Of a stretch of DNA of 64,000 nucleotides, positions 37,601 through 52,600 are shown piece by piece. Each line of letters opens with the position of its first letter. Within the stretch, counting starts at the first letter, position 1. Location of the stretch: positions 310,001-374,000 of the forward strand of contig JADJPM010000001.1 of assembly GCA_016713245.1 (NCBI GenBank), written 5' to 3'. The position numbers were made by a program, and so were the translations under genes. Origin of the DNA: Verrucomicrobiaceae bacterium. GTDB taxonomy: Bacteria; Verrucomicrobiota; Verrucomicrobiia; Verrucomicrobiales; Verrucomicrobiaceae. The notes beneath the pieces were generated by a model. That model was not told the origin of the DNA, searched no databases, and was given only the letters and a program-made list of their open reading frames with translations.

Positions 37601-40600
37601 GCTGAGTCCCTTGATGAGGAGGGAGTAGCTCTGGTTCGCCGTGCAGCCGAAGGTATCGGTGACACGGACGGTGAAATTACCGGTGCCGTAAGCGGCCGGT
37701 GTGCCGGAGATAAGGCCGGAAGAATTCATCGAGAGGCCGGCGGGCGGTGAGCCGGCAATGATCTGCCAAGAGTAAGGCCCGGTGCCGCCGCTAGCGGTGA
37801 GCTGCTGGCTGTAGGGAGCGGAAAGATAGCCGTTTGTCAGCGTGGCGGGCGTGACGGTGATGGCGGGGCAGTTCACCACGAGCGAGTAGAGCTGCGTGAC
37901 GGTGCAGTTGAAGGCATCGCGGGCCTCGATGGTGAAGGTGGCGGTGGTGGCCTGGGAAGGGGTGCCGCTGAGGATGCCATTCGTGCTGAGCGAGAGACCA
38001 TTTGGCAGCGTGCCGCTGAGGACGCTCCACACATAGGGCGCGGTGCCGCCGCTGGCGCTGAGGGCCTGTGAGTAGGCCGTGCCGACGGTGGCATTGGTCA
38101 GAGAGGACGGAGAGATGCTCATGCCGGGGCAGATGACCGTGAGCGTGAAGGGCTGCGTGCCGGGGCAGTCGTTCAAGTCGAGGACGCGAACGGTGAAATT
38201 GTAATTGCCTGGAGCAGCGGTGGCAGTGCCGCTGAGCAAGCCGCCCGTGGTGAGCGTGATGCCCGAAGGCAGCGAGCCGCTGATGACGCTGAAACGGTAT
38301 CCCGGCGTGCCACCGCTGGCGAGGAACTGGGTGGAGTAGAACGTGTTGCGGGCCGCATTCGTGAGTGTGCTCGGCGTGATGGTGATCGGTGGGCAATCCA
38401 CGGCGAGCGTGTAACGCTGTACCTTGAAGCAGCCATCTGCATCGGTGACGCGGAGATCCACCGTGGCACTGCCGAGACCGAGCGGCACCCCGCTGATGAC
38501 ACCACCGCTGCTGAGATTGAGACCCCCAGGCAGCAGGCCGGAATCCACCGTCCAAGTGTAAGGCGCGGTGCCTCCGCTGACGGACATGTTCTGGCTGTAG
38601 GCGGCATACTGCGTGGCATTGGAAAGCGTGGCTGGGCTCATCGTGATGGCCGAGCAGGCAATGACGATGCTCAGGGCGCTGGTGGCTGAGCAGTTCACGG
38701 CATCCGTGGCTTTCACCGTGAAGCTGTAAGTGGCTGGCGCGGCGGTGACCGTGCCGCTGATGAGACCGCTAGTGCTCAGGCTGAGGCCGGGAGGCAGGGA
38801 GCCGCTGGCAATGGTCCATTGATACGGTGCCGTGCCGCCGCTGGCGCTGAGCTGCTGGTCCGGATAGAGCTCATTCTTTGTGCCGGAGGGGAAGGCGGGC
38901 GCGGCGATGTTGATGGTGGGGCAGTTCACCACAATGGGGCAGACCTTGGTGTTTTCGCAGCCGGCGTTGTCGGTAGCCTTGACGGTGATGTTGTAGGTGC
39001 CGGGCGAGCTCGTCGGCGTGCCGCTGAGGATGCCACCGGCACTGAAGGTCATGCCCGCTGGCAGCGTGCCAGTGAAGGACCAGGTGACGGGCGCATTGGC
39101 CCCTGATGCCGTGAAGGTCTGCGCGGCATAGGCGCTGTATTGCGTGGCCGCCGGGACGCTCGCGGGAGCGATGGTGACGGTGGGGCAGGTGATGACCCAG
39201 TTGAAGGCCTGATCGACCGTGCAACCATTCACATCGGTGGAGCGAATCGTGAAGATGTAAGTGGCAGGCGCACCGGTGATGGTGCCGCTGAGCACACCGC
39301 CGGTGCTGAGGGTCAAACCGGCAGGGAAGGCTCCGGTGGGCTTCGAGTAGGTGTAGGGCGCGGTGCCACCGCTGGTGGTGAAGGTTTGCGAGAACAAGCT
39401 GCCCTGCTGCGTGGCCGTCAACGAAGTGGGCGAGAGCGAGAGCACCGGGCAGGTGACACGCAGCGTCATGGCCTGCGTGGCGGAGCAGTTGGAGGCATCA
39501 CGGGCACGAAGAGTGAAGCTGTACACGGCCGGCGTGGCGTTCAAGGTGCCGCTGAGCACACCACCGCTGCTCAGGCTCAAGCCGGTGGGCAACGTGCCGC
39601 TGACGATGCTCCAGACGTAAGGTGAATTGCCACCGGCGGCGGTGAAGGTGGCGCTGTAGCTGGTGCCGCGCATGCCATCGGCCAGCGTGGCAGGCGAGAT
39701 CGCGATCACAGGGCAGGCGCGGAGGCCGAAGTCGATGGTTGTTTCGCTGTTCGAGTTGCCGGTGGTGCCGGGTTCGTTGGCAGGCGTGAGGGTGAAGACC
39801 ATCGAATGCACATCCGATCCGGCTCCATTGGGCTGCGAGCCGTTGTTGTCGTTGTTCACGCCGTTGTCCGTCGTCACGACCGTGCTGCTGGCGAGCGAGT
39901 AGGCCGAGGGCGGCGTGATGCGTACATAGTAACTGCCCGGCGTGTAAACGCGGAAGCTGTAAGCGCCGCCGGAGGCGGTGGAGGTCGTTTGCAGCACGGT
40001 GTCCGCGTTCGCAGCGGAACCGCCGACGGCATTGTCCGCGCCTGGATTCATGAGCTCGACCTGCACCCCGGTGATGCCGCCGCTAGTCTGCTCCGTGCCG
40101 CTGTCACGCAGGCCGTTGTTGTTGCTGTCGTTCCAGACGACGTCACCCACGGTGAAGCCGGTGAAGAGGCCAAAATCGACGGTGGAATCGCCACTGCGGC
40201 CATCACCATCCACGAGGGCTTCGGGCTCCGCGTTGACGGCAAGCTCAATGACCGGGCTGTTGATGTTCGAGCTGACACCACCGGGCTGCGAGCCGTTGTT
40301 GTCATTGTCGATGCCATTGTCAGAGGTCACGACATTGCCGCCGGTGACTGGGTAGGTGGCGTTTGGTGTCACACGCACGAAGTAGCTGCCGGGCACGAGA
40401 TTCGAGAACTGATAGGCACCGGTGCTGGAAGTGAGGATGGAAGCACCCACCTGTGTATCTGCGGCGCTTCCGCTGCCGCCGATGGCATTGTCACTGCCGG
40501 GCTTAAAGAGCTGTACGGTCATGTTGGGAATGCCGGACTCGCTGGCGTCCTTGATGCCGTTACGGTTCACATCGTTCCAAACGAGATTACCGATGCTCAC

Positions 40601-43600
40601 CCACGGAGAAACCGGGCACGACTGGGTGATGATGACGAAGACGCCGGAGGGATCGGTGTCGAATGAACCTTCCGTGGTGCTGGAGGGAGTGTAGGGGAAG
40701 GTCGTCAAAGCACCGCTGGCATTGTAAGACGGCGTGGAGGTGAGATCAGCATAACGGAGGCTGAGACCGGCATTGTCCCCATACAGCATACCTTCCCACA
40801 CAAGCTGGTCCACGCCGATGCCGGTCCAGTTCGCGCCGTTGTTCACGCGGTTCATGTCGATGGTGAACTGGAAGCGCACGGGCACGCCGGACTCGGAGAC
40901 GCTCATTTGCATCACATCGGCGGCAGTGGTGCTTCCGGGCGCGGTGGAAAGGAGGAGGTTCGAGGCCGTCTGCCAGCTTTCGCCACCGAGGGAGGTATTG
41001 AAGCGGTAAATCGTGATCTGCGGAGCATTGCGGTCAAAACCGTCGAAATAGAGGATCGCGTGATTTTCATCCTGCGGGTTCCCGCCGGTGCTCACGACCA
41101 TCCAGAAGCCGTCCACCTTCTTGCCGGCCATCTGCTGGAAGGTGGCATCGAGTTTCAGACGGCCCAAGGCGGCATCGTAAGTGAGATCGAAGTTGCTGAC
41201 GTGAGCAATGTTCGCCGCGTAATTGAAGTCGTAAGGCTGATCGGGCGTCCAGTCCGCCACGGCGGGCAGGAGCGAGCCGTCGAGATCGCTGTCCGACATG
41301 ACAAAGTTGTAGCAACCCGTGGCGGACGGTCCGCTGGCCTTGAAGCCGAAATCGACCGTGAGATCGCCATTGTTGTCATCAGCATCATCGAGGGTGTTGA
41401 AGGCACCGGTTTCGGTTCCGGCGTTCAGAGGCTCGGCGGAATCGGAGACGGTGATCAGCGGGCTGGTGATGCCGTTGAGGGATGGCTGGGCATTGTCGAT
41501 GCCGTTGTCATTGCCATCCACGTTGTCGTCGATGCCATCGTCGGTGGGGAGGGCAGGCGAAATGGAGAGCGTATTCACCAGCGGCTTGCCGAGGCCGAAT
41601 TCCGAGGCCGGAAGGCGCACATAGTAGCCGCCTGGAAGCACATTGGAGAACAGGTAGCGACCGCGTGTGGAGGTCGTGCTGCTCGTGGTGGTGCTGGTGA
41701 CGAAGACGCCGCTGCTATTGTAGAGCTCCACACGCACGCCGCCGATGCCCTCACCGCTGTCGTAGGTGCCGTTGCTGTTGACGTCCTTGTAAACCAGATT
41801 GCCGATGCTGTTGAAGGTGGGGCGCAGGCCGAAGTCGATGGTGTTGTCCGTGTTGCCACCGAAGGGGGCGAGCAGGTTACCAGGCTCGGTGAGCGCCGAG
41901 AGATTGATCATTGGCGAGTAGATCGGCTGGAAGGTGGCGGACTGGCTGACGCCGTTGTTGTCGTTGTCGATACCGTTGTCCGCATTGCTGCTGGTGGAAC
42001 TGCGGCGCGGATGCGTGATGGGCGGCGTGAGCTTGATGAAATAGCGGCCAGCGGAGAGGCCGGCGAAGCTGTAGAGGCCATCGGCACCGGTGGTGAAGGT
42101 GGTGCCCACTTTCGTATCATCCGAATCGTTCACCGTGGTGTTGGTGGAGCGGAAGAGCTCGATCTGAGCACCTTCGACACCGCCTTCACCGGCGTTGACG
42201 ACGCCGTTGTTGTTCACATCACTGAAAACGAGGTTTCCAAGCACGAGCGAGGCGCAGAAGCCGAAGTCGATGCTCATCTCCTGGTTCGTGCCGCCGGTGG
42301 CGAGATTGCCGGGCTCGGCATTCAGCGTGAGCGTGATGACGGGGCTGCGCACCGGACCACCCATGCCGCCGCTTTGAATGCCGTTGCTGTCGTTATCGAC
42401 GCCGTTGTCGAGATTCACGGCCGTGGTGGCATACGGCCACTCGGCGTTCGGCGTGGGGATCTTGACGTAATACTTGTCCGCCGGGAGGCCGAAGAAGAGG
42501 TAGTAGCCGTTCGCGTCCGTCTGAGTGGTGGTGACGGGCTGGTCATCGCCGGTGTCAGGAAGATTATCGGCACCTGGACGCCAGAGTTCGACGGTGAGGC
42601 CGGGGAGTCCAGGTTCACGCGGGTTCTTGATGCCGTTGCAGTTCGTGTCCGCGAAGACGTAGTCACCGATGGAAAGCGTGGGCGGGTGGCAGGTGGCGTT
42701 GCCTTCGAGGAGGATGTTATCGAGGTCGATGTAGCCGGTGCCGTCTCCGCCCCAGAGGTAGATTTCGAGCAGGAAGGACTTCGAGGCGAGCTGTGAGCCG
42801 GTGGGCAGCGCGGTGGCTCCGTTGAGGAAGTTGTTCCAGGTGAGGTTCATGGAATACCACGAGCCGGTGGCGGTGAGTTGGAAGGTGCTGGTGGTGACGG
42901 TGCGCACCGTGCCACCATCATTCCAGGAGAGGAGGGCCTTGCCGCTCACGGGCGAGGTGGAGCCGACGCGGAACACATCGAAGACAAGTTTGCCGATGTT
43001 GCCGGTGGCACTGGGGTCCATGTAAAAGCGGGTCCAAAGGCTATCGCGGCGCTGGATGAGATCGGTGGGGATGCCGTCGTAGGCGGTGTCGTAGCTGGCA
43101 TCCCAGTCACGCATGCGGCGGGACAGTGAACCACCGCGGATGGGGCCATTCGTCGCAGGCTCGCTGATGTCCGTGAGGCCGTTCATGTCGTCCTCGATCT
43201 GCAATTTGGCCGCGTTGACGACGCAGGGATTTTTGAAGCTCGGCGGAGCCGGAAGACCGCCGGAGGGCGTGTTGAGATCGTATTCGAGGAGGTTGTTGAT
43301 CTGGTTCGGCACCTCGCGGTAGCCGAAGTCGATGGTGAGGTTATCCCCGAGATCGGTGGGTGGCAGAATGGCTCCGCTGCCGGAGGGCGAAGGGGCAAGG
43401 ATGTTCGAGGTGACGCTGTTTGAAGGCGCAAGCTTATTGGAGACCACGGCGGAGGCCGGCATGGCAGGAACTGCCAGCGTGATGATGGGGCTGTAGGTGC
43501 TGGTGTTCTTGCCGGAAGGCTGGATGCCGTTGTTATCCGCATCGACGCGGTTGTCGGCGTTCACCTGCGGACCGGAGGAGTAGGGCAGCACGGTCGGCGG

Positions 43601-46600
43601 CGTGATTTTGACGTAGTATTTGCCGGGAGCGAGATCGCTGAAGAGGTAGTAGCCGTTCGCATTGGTGGTCTGCACGCCGATGTAAACATCATCGCCGTTG
43701 TTCGCGATGGCATCCGTGGTGAAGTAGAGCTGGAGATTGATGTTGGGGATGCCCGGCTCGCCAGGGTCGTTCACACCATCCTGGTTGAGATCGTTCCACA
43801 CGGTATCGCCGATCTTGATGCCGTAGATATCGATGATGTAGTCACGCGTGCCGGAGCAGCCTGCGGTGTCCTGCGAGCGCATGGTGAACGCGTAGCTGCC
43901 GGTGGTGGTGGGTGTACCGGACAGGATACCGTTGGCGGTATTGAGGCTCAAACCGGGCGGCAGCGTGCCCGCAGTGACATTGTAGGTGTAAGGGCCGACG
44001 CCGCCGGTGGAGGAAATCTGGCGGCTGTAGGCCACGCCTTTGACGCCCCAGGCCAGCTCCTCAGGCGAAAGCACGAGCGTGGGGCAGGTCACGGTGACGG
44101 TGATGGTGGCGCTACCAACGCAAGCGTAGGCATCGCGGGCCTGCGCGGTGAAGGTGAAGGTGCCGGATGCGAGTGGTGTGCCGCTGAGCGCACCGGAAGG
44201 ACTCAAGGCAAGGCCAGAAGGAGGCGAGCCGGTGGGAACGCTCCAGGTGTATGGCGCGGTGCCGCCGCTGGCATTCATGCTAACATTGTAAGACACGCCC
44301 ACCGTGCCGCCTGCTGGCGTGGTGGGCGATATCGTGATCGCAGGGCAGACGAGCGAGAGCACATAGGTGATGCTCGCGGGGCAGTTGTTCGAATCCGTGG
44401 CGGTGATGGTGACGCTGTAATTGCCCGGAGCACTCGTGGGCGTGCCGCTGATGAGGCCGCTGGTGGAGATGGACATGCCGGTGGGGAAGGCACCGCCCGT
44501 GCGTGCCCAGGTGTAGCTGCCTACGCCGCCGCTGGCGGTGAGCTGCTGATTGTAAGGCGTGCCGACAATGCCCACGGGGATGGTGGCGGGCGTGATGGCG
44601 ATCGGAGGGCAGTCCGCAGCGAGCACGAGAGGCATCACAGCGGAGCAACCATTCGTATCGGTGGCACGCACGGAGAAATTGAAAGCCCCAACAGCATTGG
44701 TGGAGCCGCTGAGCAGACCACCACCGCTGAGCGTGATGCCGGAAGGCAGCGCACCAGAGGCGAGAGACCAAGCATACGGCGCGGTGCCGCCTGCGGCGGT
44801 GAGTTGTTGGTTGTAAGCGGAGGTGGCGGTGGCATTCGGCAGGGTGGCGGGCGTGACGACGATCACCGGGCAGGTGAAGTTGATGCTCAAATCACGCGAG
44901 GCCGTGCAACCCTGGCTGTCTGTGGCCTTCACGCGGAAGCTGTAGTTACCCGGAGCGGCGGTGGGCGTGCCGCTGATGACACCGCCGGTGCTCAGGGTGA
45001 GGCCTGCGGGTAGCGTGCCGCTTTCCAACGACCAAGTGTAGGCTGGATTGCCACCGCTGGCGCTCATCGTGGCGCTGTAGGCGGTATATTGCACACCATT
45101 CGAGAGCGTGGTGGGCGTGATCGAGATGAGCGGGCAGGTAACGGTGAGCGAATAGTTTTTTGTACCGGAGCAGCCCACGCTGTCCGTGGCACGAGCCGTG
45201 AAGCTATACACACCCGGAATGGCCGTGGGCGTGCCGCTGATGACACCAGCGCTGCTCAGGCTCATGCCGCTAGGCAGTGCACCAGTGGTGATGGCAAAGG
45301 TGTAAGGGGCGCTACCGCCACTGCCATCGAGTGAGACAGGGGTGTAAGCCTGGAACTGCTGCGCATTGCCGAGCGAGGCCGGCGTGAGCGTGATCGGCGG
45401 GCAGACGACGGTGAGCGTCATCGGCAGCGTGGTGAAGCAGTTATTCGAGTCACGCGCACGCACCGTGAAGCTGTAAGGACCGGGAGCGGAGCCAGGCGTG
45501 CCGCTGAGAGCCCCGGCGGTGCTGAAGCTCATGCCGGTGGGCAGCGCCCCGCTGGTGATGTCCCACAGATACGGACCGGTGCCGCCGGTGGCGCTGAAAT
45601 TCGTCGTGGCATAAGCGGCATACTGCGTGGCATTGGAAAGCGTGGAAGGCGAGATGGCGATGCCGGGGCAGTTCACCGTGAGCGTGTAGCTGCGCACGCC
45701 GATGCAGCCAAAGGCATCACTCGCACGAGCGGTGAAGGAGTAGGCGGCAGGCAGGGCGGTGGGCGTGCCAGCGAGTGCTCCCGTGGTGCTGTTGAGCGTG
45801 ATGCCGACGGGCAGGCCGTTGTTGCCGGTGTTGGTGATGTTGAAGCGTGCCAGCACTTCGGCGGCGGTGAGAGCACGGCTGTAGATGGTCGGCTCGTCGA
45901 TGCTACCGATCCAGTGGGAGCCTGCGGTGGCACTGCCTCCCATCACCAGCGGCGCGGTGCTGTGTGTGATGGCGGTGGTGAAGGCTTTCGAAGCCACCTG
46001 CGTGCCATTTACATAGAGACGAAGGTTTGCACGGTCATAAGTGGCCGTGACATGGCTCCAGGCGCTAATCGTCAGCGGCGCTTCGACAAACTCGGAAGCG
46101 GCGGAGGAGCTTCTGGCATTGACGTAGAAGCGCACAACGTTTGTGCCGCTGTTTTGTATGAAGCCGTAGCCATTGGCGGGAGCGGTCGGGGCGGTCGATT
46201 TGACCAAAATGAGGCGTGTTCCAGAGGTGGCACCATTGCTGGGCTTGATCCAGGCCTCGACGCTGAGGTTTGCCGGACGCATCGAGGAGTGGTCAGCCAC
46301 CTGCACATAGTCGTCGATGCCGTCGAGGAGGAAGGCAGAACCGATTCTGCCAGCAGCGAAGGCCGCGCCATTCATCTGCGCTCCAGTGTTACCGAGCATC
46401 ATCTCGCTGGAGCTGCCCTCACCGGGCCACCAAGCCACCGCACCTGTGAGTGGTGTGGGACCCGCCGTCCAAGTATAGGGAGCGGTGCCACCGCTTGCGA
46501 GCAGCGTCTGCGAATACGCGGCGAACTGCGTGGCAGGTGGGACGGTGCTCGGATTCACCACCACCGTGGCGCAGACGAGATTCAGTGTGTAGCTCTGCGT

Positions 46601-49600
46601 GCCAGAGCAGCCGAGGCTGTCCGTGCTGCGGATGGTGAAAGCGTAGTTTCCAGGCGCAGCCGAGGCTCCTGGGGTGCCGCTGAGCACACCGCCGCTGCTC
46701 AAGGTCATGCCGGAAGGTAGCGTGCCGGTGGTGATCGAGTAAGTGTAGCCCCCTGCCCCGCCGGCGGAGTTCAGCGTGAGTGGCGTATAGGCCACATACT
46801 GCGTGGCAAGGCCGAGTGTGCCGGGTGAGAGCGTGATGGTGGGGCAGGTGCGGAAGCCGAAGTCGATGGTGTTCTCGCTGTTGGAGATACCGGTGGAGCC
46901 GGGTTCACCACCTGCAGTGAGCGTGAGGAGTGGTGAAACGACCGTTGTGCCCACGCCGCCGGTCTGGATGCCGTTGGAGTCATTGTCTTCACCATTGTCC
47001 GCGATGTCGCCAAGGCCGGAAACGAGCGGGTAAAGGCCCGGCGGCGAGGGAATGCGCACGCGATACTGGCCGGGTGTGTAGATGGTGAAGCCGTACACAC
47101 CGCTGCTATTCGTGCTCGTGGAGGTGACGACGTTGTTGGAGGCATCGAGGAGCTCCACGCCAATGCCTGAGCCGATGGCGCTTTCGGTGCCGCTGGACCA
47201 CACGCCGTCGTTGTTGGCATCAATGAAGAGCTGGTTGCCAAGGGCGATGCCAGTGAAGAGACCGAAGTCCACGCTGAGCTCGGTGTCCGGGTTCGTGTCA
47301 CCGTCATTGATAGCCTCACCGCCGATGGAGAGCGTGATGACCGGACTGTAGATGAAAGTGCCTGGACCACCTGGCTGCGCACCGTTGTTGTCATTGTTGA
47401 TGCCGTTGTCCGTCGTGACAACATTGCCGCCGGTGGAGGGAATGCTGCCGGGCGGCGTGACACGCACGACGTATTTACCCGCACCGAGGCCGGTAAAATT
47501 GTAAGCCCCAGTAGAGGTGCTCGTCGTGGTGGCGAGGAAGGCATCGTCTGCATCACCTGCGATGTTGTTCGTGCTCGAGTATAGATTCACCGTCACGCCG
47601 GAGATGCCCACCTCACTGTAAGCACCGGTGTCACGCACGCCGTTCTTGTTCGAATCGTTCCAGATGAGATTGCCGAGCGTGAGCGTGGGAGTGGAGTTCA
47701 CCTGGCAGAGATAGACATAATCCGCCACCACCGGGCCGGAGCTGCTGCCGCCAGAGAGAACGACGGACATGGTGTCGATCTGCGATGCGGTGGCACCGCT
47801 GGCGATGCGGAAACGGTAGGTGTATTGCTTCCACACTGGCTGGCTGGTGTTAGCTGTGGCTTCGGACCATGAATTGTAATCTGCCGAGCCAAACGTAGGT
47901 GTCGGCGTGCCAGTGAGCTCACTCTGATTGACGGTGTAGTATTGATAGAAGCCGGGTGTGGGGCCGGTGATGACCTGGATGATGGGCGCATTGGCACCGA
48001 GGTCCCAAAGGATGGAGGCGCTGGCCGAGGAGGCGTTCGCAGCCCACACGCTCAGTTCGTATTCCTTACCCGGCAGGAAGACCGTGCTCCAGCCACCACC
48101 ACCGGCGGCGCGGAGGCTCACGCAGGAGTTGGTGCCTTCCAAATGCAGCATGCGGCGGCCGTGACGGCTCTTCACACTCTCCGTCCAAGTCACTTTCGAG
48201 CCGTTCGTGCCGGCGAGCACTTGCACCCGCTGGATCGGCTCACCCAGGCCACTGGTGCCATTCGTGCCACCGATCCATTGATACCCGTTGATGCTCGTGC
48301 CGAGGCTGGTGCCCGTGCCGTTGTAGCCGAGCACACTGACTTGCGTGCCAGTGAGGTTCGGAAGGCCTTGGAACTCAAAGCTGGGGTTATCGATGAGGTT
48401 GTTGCTGTAGCAGGGATCGATGTTGGCAAAGCCGAAGTCGATCGTGCTATCGCAATCGCTGTCATCGCCATCCACACCGGTGCCGGGCTCGCCGCCAGGT
48501 GTGAGCGTGATCAGCGGCGAGACCACCGGAGCGCCCGAGGCGGACTGGATGCCGTTGTTGTCATTGTTCACGCCATTGTCGAGAGCCACGACGATCGTGC
48601 TCACGGCCGGATAGAAGGCCGGCGGGGCGGGAATGCGGACGTAATAGACTCCCGGCAGCAGGTTCGTGAAGAGATACATGCCGTTGGAGTCCGTCAGCAT
48701 GTCAGAGCCCTGCTGCACGTCATCGCCACCGCCGTTTTCCATCACGCCATTGGCACCCGGTTTCCAAAGCTGGATGCGCAGGGCAGGCACGCCGCTCTCG
48801 GTGCTCTGGCGGAGGCCGTCATTGTTGATGTCCACGAAGACCATGTTGCCGACGCACATGGTTTTCACCGCCATTGTGATGGGGATGTTGGCGCTTTCGC
48901 AGTTGTAAACGTCGGTGGCCTTGATGGTGAAGCTGTAGCTGCCGAGCGTGGTGGGCGTGCCGCTGAGCACACCGGCGGTCGTGAAGCCCAGCCCCGGCGG
49001 CAGCGTGCCGCTGACGAGGCTGAAGACATACGGCGCATTGCCATTGCTCGCAGTGAAGGTGTGCGAGTAGGCGACATTGCGATATGCGGTAGGCGCCGTG
49101 GAGGGCGATACGCTGATCACCGGGCAGCCGGGCTCCATCGTGTAGGTCACGGTGGCAAAGCAGCCGTTCGCATCGGTCACGCGGATGGTCGGCGTGGTCG
49201 GGGTCGTGTTCGTGGCGATGCCGGTGATGGTTCCGCCTGTGCTCAGCGTGAGGCCGGCGGGCAGCGAACCGCTTTGCAGCGTCCACGTGTAGGGTGCCGT
49301 GCCATTCGTGGCGGTCAGCGTTTGCGAGTAATTCGTTCCGACGAGGAAGTTCGAGAGTGTGGCGGGCGAGATGGTGATCACTGGGCACACACGCAGCGTG
49401 TAGGATTTCACGCCAGGGCAAGCATTCGCATCGGCAGCGGTGATGGTGAAACTGTAAACACCTGCGGAAGTGGGTGTGCCGCTCAAAACACCGCCAGTGG
49501 TGAGAGTGAGGCCCGCTGGCAGCGTGCCGCCCGTCACCGTGTAGGTATAGGGAGATACACCACCGCTCGCCGTGATCGTCTGCGAGTAAGCCGTGGCCGG

Positions 49601-52600
49601 CGGCGCATTCGGCAGCGTCGTGGGCGAAAGCGTGATGACCGGGCAGATACGCAGCGTGTGAGCACGAGAACCGGTGCAGCCATAAATGTCCGTGGCGGTG
49701 ACAGTGAAGCTGGCATTTTGCGCGGTCGTCGGTGTACCACTGAGAATGCCACCGGAACTCAGCGTGAGGCCTGCGGGCAGCGCACCGGCTGTCACGGCAT
49801 AGGTGTAGGTTCCATTGCCACCGCTGGCGGTGAAGGCCTGTGAGTAAACGATGCCCACCGTGCCACGGGTGAGGCTCGAAGGATTCACCGTGATGGTGGG
49901 GCAAACGGGGGTGAGCGTGTAAACCTTCGTCACCGCGCAACCACTGGTATCCGTGGCACGAACCGTGAAGCTGGTGCTCGTCGTATTCGTCGCCGTGCCA
50001 GTGATCATCGAGCTGTCTGCATCATAGGTAAGGCCAGTGGGCAGGCTGCCACTGACCAGTTCATACACATACGGTGCGGTGCCAACACTGGCCGTGACGG
50101 CCTGCGAATAGGCGGTGCCCACCACGGGCGCTGGAAGCGTGGCAGGATTGATCGAGATGGCGGGGCACACTTGGAGATCCACATCCGCGCTGGCCTGGCA
50201 GCCAAATTGATCCGTCACACGCACCCTAAAGGTCACGCCGAGATCATTGGCCGTCGTGGGCGTACCGCCGATCACTCCGCCGCTGCTGAGCGTGAGCCCT
50301 GCTGGCAAGGTACCCGAAAGCAGCGTCCAGGAGTAAGGGGCAGTGCCACCGGTGACGGAGACGCTCTGCGAGTAAGCGCTGCCGACCACCGCCTGCGTCA
50401 TCGTGGCAGGAGAAATCGTCAGCACAGGGCAGTTTGGCGCGATCGTGTAGGTGCGGGAACCCACGCAGGCGTTCGCATCCGTGGCCATCACGGTGATGGA
50501 TTGGGCGACGAGCGTGGTGGCGGTGCCGCTGATCGCTCCGGTGGTGGTATTGAAGCTCAACCCTGCTGGCAGTGTGCCACTCGTGATGGAGTAGGTGTAG
50601 GGTGAAGCGCCGCCGCTGGCCGCGGTGCTGGCGCTGTAGCTCTGACCGACGACAGGATTCGCCACAAAGCCCGGCAGCGTGATCACCGGACAGATGCGCA
50701 GGTTATAGGAGCGGGTGGCGAGGCAGTTGAAGACATCACGCGCCTGCACGGTGATAGAAGTTCCTGCGCCGTTGGATGTCAAAGGAGTACCACTCAGCAG
50801 GCCATCCCCCGTCAGCGTCATGCCAGCGGGCAGCGAGCCGCTGATGATGGTGAACTGATAGGAGGGCGAACCACCCGACGCCGTGAAGGTCGTGGCCGGA
50901 TAAGCCACGCCCACCTGTCCGATGGGGAGGGACGAAGGTGAAATGGTGATCGGCGGGCAGCTCATCGCCAGCGTGTAGCTGCGAGTGCCAGGGCAGCCAT
51001 TGGCATCCGTGGCCGTGATGGTGACGGTGGAGCTGATTTCGACATTCGGTGTGCCGCTGATTACCCCAGAAGTACCATTCAAAGTCAGACCGCCCGGCAG
51101 CGAGCCCGTGGTGACTGCATAAGTGTAAGGTGCCACGCCGCCGCTGGCGGTCACGGTCCGCGAATACGGTGTGCCCACCGTGCCGGTGACTGTGATGGCA
51201 GCCAGATTCACCACCGGGCAGACCTTGATCGAGTAGGTACGTGTGCCTGAGCAGCCAAAGTTATCCGTCGCGGTGATCGTGATGCTCGCGCCAGCGCCGT
51301 TCGCCGTCGTTGGCGTGCCGCTGATGACACCGCTGGTGCTGTTGAGGCTCAAACCGGCTGGCAGTGTGCCACTCGTCACCACAAAACTATAGGGTGAGGA
51401 ACCGCCGCTAGCGCTCACCGTTTGCGAGTAGGCCGTGCCCACCGTGCCGACGGCCAGCGTGGCCGGATTCACGGTGATGGTGGGACAAACCGGGGCGATC
51501 GTGTAGCCGCGAGTAGCTGCGCAGCCATTCGCATCGACGACATTGATCGTGAAGCTCTGTGAGGCTGTGTTCACTGGCGTGCCAGTGATCACTCCCGTAG
51601 AGGTATTCAGGCTCAGACCCGTCGGCAGCGTGCCCGCAGACATCGAGTAAACATACGGTGCCTGGCCCGCCGCAGGTGCCAAGGGCGCACTGAAAGCCGT
51701 GCCGATCGTCGCCGTAGTGCTGATCGCTTGCAGAGTGAGCACGGGGCAGATTTGCAGCGTGAGATTCCGCGTGCTCTGGCATCCATTCGCATCGGTCACT
51801 CGCACGGAGAGCGGTGTGGCAGGCGAGGCGGCCGCTGTGGGCGTGCCGGAAAGCACACCTGTAGTCGCATTCAGCGTCAATCCGGCTGGCAGCGTGCCGC
51901 TGGTGATCGTCCAAGCCGTGTAAGGTGCGATGCCGCCGCTCGCGGTGAAGGTCTGCGAGTAAGCAGTGCCCACCAAGCCAATCGGAAGCGTCGCAGGAGT
52001 GATGGTGATGACTGGGCAGGTCGGCGTGATCGTGTAGCTGCGAGTGCCTGGGCAGCCATTGGCATCGGTGGCGGTCACCGTGAAGGTTCGCGAGGTCACA
52101 CTCGTCGGCGAGCCGGTGATGGCTCCAGTGCTTGTGTTGAGGCTCAGGCCTGCCGGAAGGCTTCCCGTGGTCACTGCATAGGTAAGGGGTGAGACGCCGC
52201 CGCTGGCGGCCACGCTTTGATTGTAGCTGCTGCCCACCGCCGGAGTCGTCGAGGTCAAAGCGGGCAACGAGATCACGGGGCAGATTTTCAGCGTTACGAT
52301 GCGGGTGGCGAAGCAGGCATTGTTATCCGAAACGCGAAGCGTGATCGAAACGCCTGCTCCATTCGCCGTCGTCGGTGTGCCACTGAGCACACCCGTGCTC
52401 GCATTGAGGCTCAGGCCAAGTGGCAGTGTGCCGTTGCTGACCGAGTAGGTCAGCGGAGCGATGCCGCCGGTGGTCGTCAGAGTCTGTGTATAAGCCACAC
52501 CTACCGTCCCAACAGGCAGCGTGGAGGGACTCAGGGTGATGACCGGACACGTCGGCACGAGTGTAAAGGTGCGGGAGCCCACGCAGGCATTCGCGTCCGT

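Noticed and set aside
40907..42796. Long open frame on the plus strand opposite the giant gene (629 codons)
   Set aside because: It is antisense to SdrD-B modules whose biased codons leave few stops; the product is Asp/Gly/Ala/Val-rich noise with no domain and no ribosome binding site.
47942..49843. 633-codon plus-strand frame opposite the Ig arrays
   Set aside because: It is an antisense shadow: repetitive because the Ig repeats are, His/Arg-rich, no recognisable fold.
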